A stretch of DNA of 43,487 bases from Kofleriaceae bacterium (GTDB taxonomy: Bacteria > Myxococcota_A > Polyangia > Haliangiales > Haliangiaceae). Shown in pieces: positions 32,517-43,487 of the stretch. Both the position numbers and the translations under genes were made by a program. The notes under the pieces are model-generated. The model did no database searches and had not been told where the DNA came from. It was given only the letters and a program-made list of their open reading frames with translations. Positions within the stretch are counted from its first letter, which is position 1; each line of letters opens with the position of its first letter. The stretch covers positions 1 through 43,487 of the forward strand of contig JABFXX010000061.1 in the NCBI GenBank assembly GCA_013368795.1. Direction: 5' to 3'.

Positions 32517-34529
32517 ATGCGTTTCAAGCTCGCTGCTGTTCTCCTGGCCACACTCGCCTTCACAGGGTGCAAGAAGAAGAAGGAGCCGCAGATGCGCGAG
32601 CCGGTCGGCTCGGGCTCTGCCGCCGCGGCGGCGCCGAAGAAGCACGACGCGATCGCGCGAGCCGACTTCAACCGCGTCGCGGTGTACCAGAACATCCCGG
32701 TCTACTGGATCGCCGACGCGAACAACAACAACACGCTCGATCCGGACGAGGTCGCGACGCTGCGCTTCTACGACACGTCGCCGAAGTGGGTCGAAGGCGG
32801 CGCGTTCACGCCGGACTTCGAGACCGCGTACGACAAGATCGTCGGCGAGTCGAAGGCCAAGCTCGACGAGTCGAGCGAGGACGGCAAGCGCCGCGCGCTC
32901 GTCCGCAAGGACCTCGACGCCGGTCGCCCGAGCCTCGTGCGCACCGACTTCACGAACCTGTCGGCCGACGAGAAGAAGTTCGCCGAGATCATGCTCGCCG
33001 TCGGCGATCAGATCGACGACCTCTACGAGCAGGCGAACGGCGCGACCGCGCTCGCCGCGAAGCTGCCCGCTGATCCCGAGAGCCGGAGCCTCTTCACCCG
33101 CAACCGCGGCCCGAAGTGCGTCGGCCCGGCGACCGAGAAGGATCCCGCGTGCTCGGCGATTCCCGGCTCGCCGAAGGTGATCTTCGACATCTACCCCGCC
33201 GACATCCAGGCGAAGGAAGGCTTCTGCAAGACGCTCGAGGACCGCAAGGACGCAGACAAGCTGATGGACCACTTCAACGTCGTGAAGGGCGAAGGCGACA
33301 AGCTCGAGGCCGTCGCGTACCACGACGCGTACAAGGACCACGTCACGAAGATCGCGCAGTCGCTGAACGACGCGGCGAAGGCGATGAAGGACCCGAACGA
33401 GAAGCCGCTCGTCGCGTACCTCGAGGCGGCGGCGACCGCGTTCCTCACCGACAACTGGGTCCCCGCCGACGAGGCGTGGGCGAAGATGAACGTCGACAAC
33501 AGCAAGTGGTACGTGCGCGTCGCGCCCGACGAGACGTACTGGGAGCCGTGCGCGCACAAGGCCGGCTATCACCTGACGTTCGCGCGCATCAACCAGGGCA
33601 GCAAGGCGTGGCAGGACAAGCTCGTGCCCGTGCAGCAGGAGATGGAGGACCTCATCGCGAAGCAGGCCGGCGCACCGTACAAGGCGCGCAAGGTCACGTT
33701 CCACCTGCCCGACTTCATCGACATCGTGATCAACGCGGGCGACGACCGCGATCCGCTCGGCGCGACGATCGGCCAGAGCCTGCCGAACTGGGGACCGGTC
33801 GCGAACGAGGGCCGTGGCCGCACCGTCGCGATGGTCAACATCAACACCGACCCGGATAGCCGCGCGGCGCGCAAGCAGCAGATGGAGAGCGTGTTCGACG
33901 CCGCGAGCGCGAAGCTCTACCCCGAGTCGACCGAGCCGGGCCTCCTCTCGACGATCCTCCACGAGGCGACGCACAACCTCGGTCCCGCGCACGAGTACCA
34001 GGTGAAGGGCAAGAAGGCCGACGCGGCGTTCGGTGGCCCGATCGCGTCGATGATGGAGGAGCTCAAGGCGCAGACCGGCGCGCTGTACCTGACCGAGTTC
34101 TTGCGCAGCAAGAACATCATCACCGCCGAGCAGGCGCAGCAGAGCTTCATCGACTCGATCGTCTGGGCGTTCGGTCACACGTCGCAGGGCATGTACGCCG
34201 GCGACGGCAGCCGCAAGGCGTACGGCAATCTCGCCGCGATCCAGCTCGGCTACCTGATCGACAACGGCGCGATCACGTGGGACGCGAACGCGACGGCGGC
34301 GAACGGCACCGACAAGGGTGCGTTCACGATCCACGCCGACAAGCTCGTCCCGGTCGCAGACAAGCTGATGAAGGAGGTCGCCGGTATCAAGGCGCGCGGT
34401 GACAAGGCGGCCGCCGAGAAGCTGGTCGCGCGCTACGTCGACTCCGAACAAGTCGTACCGCACAAGCTGATCGCCGAGCGTTTCCTCCGTCACGCCAAGC
34501 CGAGCTTCGTCTACTCCGTCTCGATGTAA
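32517..34529 (+). CDS. M49-like (dipeptidyl peptidase III-type) zinc lipoprotein
   Basis: The 670-residue protein has lipobox FTGC (Cys18) followed by Lys residues (CKKKKEP). DANNNNTLDPDE (67-78) is an EF-hand-like calcium loop. The zinc site is H482-E-A-T-H486 followed by NLGPAHEY. A Glu pair at 514-515 in MMEELKAQTGALY supplies the further metal ligand in the way the M49/DPP III and related short bacterial hydrolases do. M49 proper has HExxGH with one extra residue; here it is HExxH, so this may be a related subfamily. The enzyme would trim peptides on the cell surface or in the periplasm. The frame is open to 32208, but the signal peptide fixes the start at 32517. Confidence 0.8.
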   Translation: MRFKLAAVLLATLAFTGCKKKKEPQMREPVGSGSAAAAAPKKHDAIARADFNRVAVYQNIPVYWIADANNNNTLDPDEVATLRFYDTSPKWVEGGAFTPDFETAYDKIVGESKAKLDESSEDGKRRALVRKDLDAGRPSLVRTDFTNLSADEKKFAEIMLAVGDQIDDLYEQANGATALAAKLPADPESRSLFTRNRGPKCVGPATEKDPACSAIPGSPKVIFDIYPADIQAKEGFCKTLEDRKDADKLMDHFNVVKGEGDKLEAVAYHDAYKDHVTKIAQSLNDAAKAMKDPNEKPLVAYLEAAATAFLTDNWVPADEAWAKMNVDNSKWYVRVAPDETYWEPCAHKAGYHLTFARINQGSKAWQDKLVPVQQEMEDLIAKQAGAPYKARKVTFHLPDFIDIVINAGDDRDPLGATIGQSLPNWGPVANEGRGRTVAMVNINTDPDSRAARKQQMESVFDAASAKLYPESTEPGLLSTILHEATHNLGPAHEYQVKGKKADAAFGGPIASMMEELKAQTGALYLTEFLRSKNIITAEQAQQSFIDSIVWAFGHTSQGMYAGDGSRKAYGNLAAIQLGYLIDNGAITWDANATAANGTDKGAFTIHADKLVPVADKLMKEVAGIKARGDKAAAEKLVARYVDSEQVVPHKLIAERFLRHAKPSFVYSVSM

Positions 34530-34599
34530 CGCATCGCGGCTTACGCTGCCGGCTGGGACGGTTGCGCGGGGTGGGATCGTGTGATGGCATCGATCCGGG

Positions 34600-35676
34600 G
34601 TGAGTCAGTCGTTCAAGATCCCAAACGACTTCCGCGCGTTCATGCGCGAGGTCGCAGCGCACATCGACTTCGGTGACATCGGTACCGCCGTCGGCGACGA
34701 CGCGCTCCAGCACGAGTGCGGCCGCGGCGGGAGGGTCGAGGGCAACCCGAGCCTCTATCGCTTCACCTACCTCGCGAAGGACGGCCACGGCCGCTGGGAG
34801 ATCGAGCTGCGCGAGCAGCAGATCCGCGACATCGCCGGCGGTCTCGTCGAGGAAGTCGAGGCCAACCGGATCGCCGAGGGCACGCGGACGAACCGCGGCG
34901 ACGCGCTGATCGTCTGGGGCGAGTACGACGAGGACGCGCTGCGCATCCGCAGCCTCACCGACCTCGGGATCGCGCTCGACGCGATGCACGCGGTCAGCTT
35001 GATCGAGCCGCGCATCGTTCGCCTGTGGTCGACCGGCGATGACCAGGTGGTCGCCGCGCTCAACGGCCTCGACGTCGCGCTGTACGTCGTCGCCTCGGAG
35101 CACGGCTATGGCCGCTCGGTCGGCGATCCCACGCGCACCGATGCGTTCGAGATCATCGACCACGACGTCGGCCCGATCCCGATCGCGTGGGCCGACACGA
35201 TCCCGTGGCACGTCGCCCGCACCGCGCTGCTGCGGTTTGCCGAGAAGGGCGAGCTCGGCGATCAGGTGATCCTCGACGGGTCGATCCCGACGCAGTTCTT
35301 GATGCTCGGCGACTACGACCGCGGCGCGGAGCTCGCGTCTCGCCGCGTACCGCCCGCCGATCCGGCGCTGTCGAGCATCCCTCGCAAGGCGCCGCACGGC
35401 GAGTGGGCGCGCCGCCTCGTGAAGAGCCTGCTCGATCTGCAGCTGATCGAGATCGACATGCACATCCTCGAGGCCGTGATCGCGCGCATCACGATCCTCC
35501 TTCTCCAGTACGGCGACGACGCGGTCGACTCGCCCGAGATCGCGAACCGGCTCGCGAAGGAGGTGGAGCGCGTGCGCGGCGTCGGTGCGCTGTTCGCCAC
35601 CGGCGGCGACCTCCAGATCGCGATCCGCCGCACGCAGGAACCTCCGACGATGCCCGTCGAGGTTCCGTTCACGTGA
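34600..35676 (+). CDS. Cytoplasmic protein of unknown function
   Basis: The 358-residue protein starts at a GTG (34600) and has no signal peptide or membrane helix. It is a mixed alpha/beta protein; the stretch PIPIAWADTIPWHVARTALL with FAEKGELGDQVILDGSIPTQ faintly resembles the Imm1-type immunity fold, but I would not press this. The C-terminal third is helical (LLDLQLIEIDMHILEAVIAR). No catalytic signature is visible. It lies between the M49-like lipoprotein and the barrel gene, the latter convergent with stops five bases apart. A toxin gene that would support an immunity role is not present in the window. Confidence 0.65.
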   Translation: MSQSFKIPNDFRAFMREVAAHIDFGDIGTAVGDDALQHECGRGGRVEGNPSLYRFTYLAKDGHGRWEIELREQQIRDIAGGLVEEVEANRIAEGTRTNRGDALIVWGEYDEDALRIRSLTDLGIALDAMHAVSLIEPRIVRLWSTGDDQVVAALNGLDVALYVVASEHGYGRSVGDPTRTDAFEIIDHDVGPIPIAWADTIPWHVARTALLRFAEKGELGDQVILDGSIPTQFLMLGDYDRGAELASRRVPPADPALSSIPRKAPHGEWARRLVKSLLDLQLIEIDMHILEAVIARITILLLQYGDDAVDSPEIANRLAKEVERVRGVGALFATGGDLQIAIRRTQEPPTMPVEVPFT

Positions 35677-35680
35677 GGCA

Positions 35681-36391
35681 TCAGAACTCGTAGCCGACAT
35701 TCAGGCTCGCATCCCAGCTGTGCATCGGCGCGTACGTGCCAAAGCCGGTCTGCAGCGTGGCCTCCGGATCATCGAGCACGAGGTTCGCGCCGCGCGCCGC
35801 GCGGAATGTTCCTCTCACGTCGGTGACAAAGCCCGCATGCCGGTACGCGATGCCGCCGCCGATGGGCATCACGAGCAGATCGTCGCGCGTCGCGATGCCG
35901 GTGTCGTTCAGCTCGAATGTCTGGTCGTTGATCCGGTAGCTCTGCCAACCGACGCCGCCGAGCAAGTACGGCGTGACGACCGACTGTGGCGCGAGGTTCA
36001 GGCGCGCGACCGCTTCGAGCGTCGTGCCGACAAGATTTGCCTGCGCGCGGCCGAGCTGGCCCTCGATCGACGTCGCGCTGCCGATGTAGCCGAGCTCGAG
36101 TGCGAGCGGGGCATGCGTCCCGAACGCGGCCCGAAAGCTCCACTCGCCGCCGACGGTGCCGGTCGTGTTGCGAAGCCGTTCGCTGACGAACCCGGTCACG
36201 CCGCCGCCGACGTGAATGCCGACGCCGATGCCGGTGCGGAGAGCTGGATCCGACCAGACCGTTTCGGAGCGAGGTGTCGGGAGCCCCGTGTCGGTTTGAT
36301 CGGGCCAGTTGGTGTCTGCGCGCGCTGCCGTCCCGCCGCCCATCCCCGCCACACACGCGGCGATCGCCAACGTGCGAAGTGTCGAGCTCAT
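35681..36391 (-). CDS. Outer-membrane beta-barrel protein (OmpA/OmpW-like)
   Basis: The 236-residue protein has a Sec signal peptide (cleavage near AARADT) and an eight-strand-type barrel of alternating hydrophobic residues (GIGVGIHVGGGVTGFVSERL, LALELGYIGSATSIEGQLG, VVTPYLLGGVGWQSYRI, DASLNVGYEF). The C-terminal Phe is the usual Bam recognition residue. GAGGAGG lies five bases before the ATG at 36391, so this start is firm although the frame is open to 36721. Function is probably structural or a small-solute pore. It diverges from the HExxH protease gene. Confidence 0.87.
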   Translation of the reverse strand: MSSTLRTLAIAACVAGMGGGTAARADTNWPDQTDTGLPTPRSETVWSDPALRTGIGVGIHVGGGVTGFVSERLRNTTGTVGGEWSFRAAFGTHAPLALELGYIGSATSIEGQLGRAQANLVGTTLEAVARLNLAPQSVVTPYLLGGVGWQSYRINDQTFELNDTGIATRDDLLVMPIGGGIAYRHAGFVTDVRGTFRAARGANLVLDDPEATLQTGFGTYAPMHSWDASLNVGYEF

Positions 36392-36456
36392 GGGGTCCTC
36401 CTCGTGGACGAAGCAAAGGACGAGCATCAGCCGTGCCCGTCGATTACGATGAGCAC

Positions 36457-37296
36457 GTGCGCTGGCTCGTGGTGGTTCTTCTGACGGTGTCGCGAGTCGC
36501 GGTTGCCGACGAGACTGCGACGAAGCGCGCGATCGAGACGAGGTTCGCGAAGGATCCGAAGGCGAAGACGCTCGCGGTCGAGCTGTTCGCGGATCTCGAG
36601 CACGTCGTCGAGCCCGGCGACGACGAGGTGATGGACGGCGGCTACCGCGGCAAGATCCACCTCGTGCCCGAGCTACCCGCGGGGCGCTATCGCCAGCAGC
36701 TCGCGTGGGTCGCCGCGGCACTGCACTCGATCGACGCGTTCTTCGACAACTTCGACAAGGCGCCGAGCTATCGCTGGCGCGCGCTGACGCTGCGGTTCGT
36801 GCGATCGGTCGGCAAGCGAACGCCGAGCGCGTTCGCGTCGGGCTGGACGATCACGCACAACGTCGTTGGCTCGCTGCTGGGTAGCGAACGCGGCGTGCGC
36901 GAGACCTACTTCCACGAGCTGTTTCACCTGAACGACTTCGATCACGGCGACTGGTCGGCGAAGACGCTCGCGAAGGACTACGCAGCGATCGTGAAGAAGT
37001 GCGGGACGAAGTCGGCGTGCCTCGCGCCGTTCGCGCCGAACGTCACGAAGGTCCGGGCGACCGGCACCTACTACGCGTTCCAGCCCAACAACGGCGACTC
37101 GGTGCACGAGTACGCGGCCGAGCTCGCGGTCCGCTACTTCAAGGAGCAGACCGAGATGGCGGAGCGCGGGAAGCTCGCGCGGTCTGCGTTCAAATGCGGA
37201 CCCGCCGAGAACGCCCGTGCGTGGAGCGCGCTGGTGGACGAATTCTTTGCCGGGCGAGATCTCGTTCCAAGTTGCACGGATCCGTCCAATCCCTAA
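36457..37296 (+). CDS. Secreted HExxH metalloprotease, metzincin-like spacing
   Basis: From a GTG at 36457 the protein is 279 residues with a signal peptide (VRWLVVVLLTVSRVAVADE). The zinc motif reads H153-E-L-F-H157 followed by LNDFDH, so His163 falls at the third position of the metzincin HExxHxxGxxH, though the usual Gly is Asp160. Downstream HEYAAELAVRYFKEQ offers an acidic residue typical of gluzincins, so the class is uncertain. Cys pairs (KKCGTKSACLA, FKCGP, PSCTD) suggest disulfides in an exported enzyme. I know no close family name. It diverges from the barrel gene; a second GTG at 36433 is possible but gives a poorer signal peptide. Confidence 0.78.
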   Translation: MRWLVVVLLTVSRVAVADETATKRAIETRFAKDPKAKTLAVELFADLEHVVEPGDDEVMDGGYRGKIHLVPELPAGRYRQQLAWVAAALHSIDAFFDNFDKAPSYRWRALTLRFVRSVGKRTPSAFASGWTITHNVVGSLLGSERGVRETYFHELFHLNDFDHGDWSAKTLAKDYAAIVKKCGTKSACLAPFAPNVTKVRATGTYYAFQPNNGDSVHEYAAELAVRYFKEQTEMAERGKLARSAFKCGPAENARAWSALVDEFFAGRDLVPSCTDPSNP

Positions 37297-37525
37297 GGGA
37301 GCTGCGGCGCTACAGCACACACGTGCGCGCCCGCGCACTGTGCGTACGCGCGCGGTCCATCAACGGAAACCCTACGATTCATTGGGCTTGGATCGTGCGC
37401 GGGCGGGCACATGGCGTGCACTGATGCGCGCGGATGCGCGAAGGGGCGAACACCGTGAGCAGAGCTGCGAACGGACCTGTTCGTGCGGGAGTGAACGATC
37501 CACGCTGCCACCGACGGTTCCGCCG

Positions 37526-39270
37526 ATGACCCAGATCGCAACACCCGAAAAACTGAGTATTAGTGGACCCGTGACCGGCTCCTCTGGACGCCCCGGCACG
37601 GATCCGCCGCTGGAAGATGGCGAGCTCGAGGACGGTGAGGGCAGCGGATTCGTCCTGACATATGGCCGCGACATTCTCGTGGTCGACGACAACGACACGA
37701 ACCTCGTTGCGATCGAGGCAGCGCTGTTGCCGCTCGGCCGCAAGCTCGTGCTCGCGCGCTCCGGCGTCGAGGCGCTCGCCCGCCTGCTCGAGCAGGACTT
37801 CGCCCTGATCATCCTCGACGTCGCCATGCCCGGCATGGACGGCTTCGAGACCGCTCGCCTCGTCCGATCACGCGCCCGCAACCGCGCGACGCCGATCATC
37901 TTCATCACCGGTCTGTCGTGGCAGGACGACGCGATCCTGAAGGGCTACGAGCTCGGCGCATTCGACTTCCTGATGAAGCCGATCCGCGCCGAGGTGCTGC
38001 GCGCGAAGGCGACCGTGTTCATCGAGCTCCAGCAGCGCACGCAAGAGCTCCGCGACAAGGCCGAGCAGCTGCGCGAGGAGCAGGCGCGCGCCCACGAGCG
38101 CGAGCTGACGATGCAGCGCAAGCGCTTCGAGGCCGACGCGCTCGAGCGCCAGGTCGCGCAGATGGCCGAGATCGATCGGCGCAAGGACGAGTTCCTCGCA
38201 ATCCTCGCCCACGAGCTGCGCAACCCGCTGCAGCCGCTGCAGACCGCCGTCGAGCTGATGGCGAACAATGCCGAGGCGCCCGTCCCCGAGCGCGTCCGCA
38301 ACATCATCGCGCGCCAGGTCACCCACATCGGCCGCCTCGTCGACGATCTGCTCGACGTCGCGCGGTTCCAGACCGGCAAGCTCGATCTGCGCCGCGAGCC
38401 GGTGTCGTTCGAGATCGTCGTCAGGGAGGCCGTCGCCGATTCGCGTACGTCGGTCGAGGCGCGCAAGCACGCGCTCTCGGTGTCGGGCATCGACGATCCG
38501 CCGATGGTCTACGGCGATCCGATGCGCCTCGTGCAGGTGCTGTCGAACCTCCTCTCGAACGCGACGAAGTACACCGACCCGGGCGGCAAGATCGATGTCC
38601 GCTGGGGCATCGCCGGCGATCAGGCGTTCGTGCGCGTCACCGACAACGGCCGCGGCATTCCCGCCGCGCTGTTGCCGCGCATCTTCGACATGTTCGTGCA
38701 GGAGCGAACCACGCCCGACGGCAAGGGCGGTCTCGGCCTTGGCCTTGGCCTCGTGAAGAGGCTCGTCGAGCTGCATGGCGGCAGCGTTCACGCGTCGAGC
38801 GACGGCCCCGGTAAGGGCGCGTCGTTCGAGGTCCGCCTGCCGCTCGCCGACGAGTCGATGCTCGCGAAGTACAAGCCCGCCGCCGTCGACAGCGGCCCGA
38901 CCGAACGCAAGCTGCGCGCGGTCGTGTGCGACGACGCCGCGGACCTCCGCGAGCTGGTCGCCGACCTCCTGCGCATCAAGGGCCACGACGTCACGGTCGT
39001 CGAGGACGGCCCGTCCGCGGTCCGCGTGATCCAGAGCCAGAAGCCCGACGTCGCGCTGATCGACATCGGACTTCCCGACATGGACGGCTACGAGGTCGCG
39101 CGCACGCTGCGCCAGCAAATGAAGGAACACGTCCGCCTGATCGCGATGACCGGCTACGGCCAGGCCACCGATCGCGCGGCTGCACTGCAGGCAGGATTCG
39201 ACGCCCATATCGTCAAGCCGGCGAGCGCCGACAAGATCATGCGCGCGCTCTACGGAAAGACCGAGGAACA

Positions 39271-39274
<4 letters not shown>
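37526..39274 (+). CDS. Hybrid histidine kinase, REC-HisKA-HATPase-REC
   Basis: This 582-residue soluble protein has two receiver domains around a kinase core. REC1 (about 48-160) has phosphoacceptor Asp98 ([10 protein letters not shown]) with acidic pair DD near 54. A coiled coil (165-222) leads to HisKA with His229 ([12 protein letters not shown]) and HATPase motifs [19 protein letters not shown] and [15 protein letters not shown]2 (about 464-580) has Asp513 ([10 protein letters not shown]). No membrane segment or input domain other than REC1 is present, so it is probably fed by another phosphodonor. The stop overlaps the start of the HAMP-array gene by four bases (ATGA), which predicts one phosphorelay. 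A start further upstream is open but not supported. Confidence 0.93.

Positions 39275-43487
<4,213 letters not shown>

Noticed and set aside
34600-35676. Immunity protein of a toxin-antitoxin or polymorphic toxin locus
   Set aside because: The Imm1 resemblance is faint and no toxin gene is next to it.

Overview
This 43.5 kb window reads like the chromosome of a very GC-rich, Gram-negative predatory or social bacterium. My best guess is Myxococcota, on the Haliangium/Kofleriaceae side. The guess rests on four things: almost exclusively G/C third codon positions, a very high density of small secreted lipoproteins (15 of about 35 genes carry a lipobox), the gene families present (DUF6209, PEGA, Cys-rich beta-helix lipoproteins, paired beta-helix/diheme lipoproteins, giant HAMP-array kinases), and a DHCR24-like sterol-type oxidoreductase. 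No 16S or other marker is present, so the assignment is inference. I saw no phage, transposase, CRISPR array, tRNA or rRNA.

Layout. 1-4613: a truncated Gly-rich lipoprotein, a small orphan protein, a complete UvrD/PcrA-type helicase, a small Rof/Sm-like protein and a lipoprotein. 4750-14967: a secreted S9 peptidase diverges, with starts only 19 nt apart, from a tight operon of a lipoprotein-type TamA (TamL-like), TamB, an MscS channel and an AlkX/YcaQ-type DNA glycosylase. 14964-19869: small membrane protein, membrane-anchored DHCR24-like oxidoreductase, DUF3332 and DUF4142 proteins, and an acyl-CoA dehydrogenase overlapping a downstream lipoprotein. 19870-20199: a gene-free stretch with a 31-bp inverted repeat built from hexamer arrays. 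20200-30203: mostly surface proteins: an expansin-like lipoprotein, a PilZ protein, a ferritin-like lipoprotein, a LigD-type DNA ligase, the beta-helix/diheme pair, a DUF6209 lipoprotein, two paralogous Thr/Pro-rich lipoproteins sharing a conserved leader, a Cys-rich beta-helix lipoprotein and a PEGA protein. 30242-37296: an M48 membrane protease, a P460-type cytochrome lipoprotein, an M49-like zinc lipoprotein, an unknown protein, an outer-membrane barrel and an HExxH protease. 37526-43487: a REC-HK-REC hybrid kinase translationally coupled to a soluble kinase-like protein with eleven exact 92-residue HAMP units and a GAF domain, running off the right edge.

How the genes may work together. 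The dominant theme is the cell envelope: outer-membrane protein insertion and lipid transport (TamL/TamB), surface lipoproteins, secreted peptidases and one coupled phosphorelay pair. The most distinctive items are the HAMP array, in which two units share a 96-bp identical block; the lipoprotein form of TamA; the 277-bp inverted-repeat element; the duplicated leader plus signal-peptide cassette; and four convergent gene pairs whose stop codons overlap by exactly four bases. All assignments come from reading motifs by eye; no database search was run.
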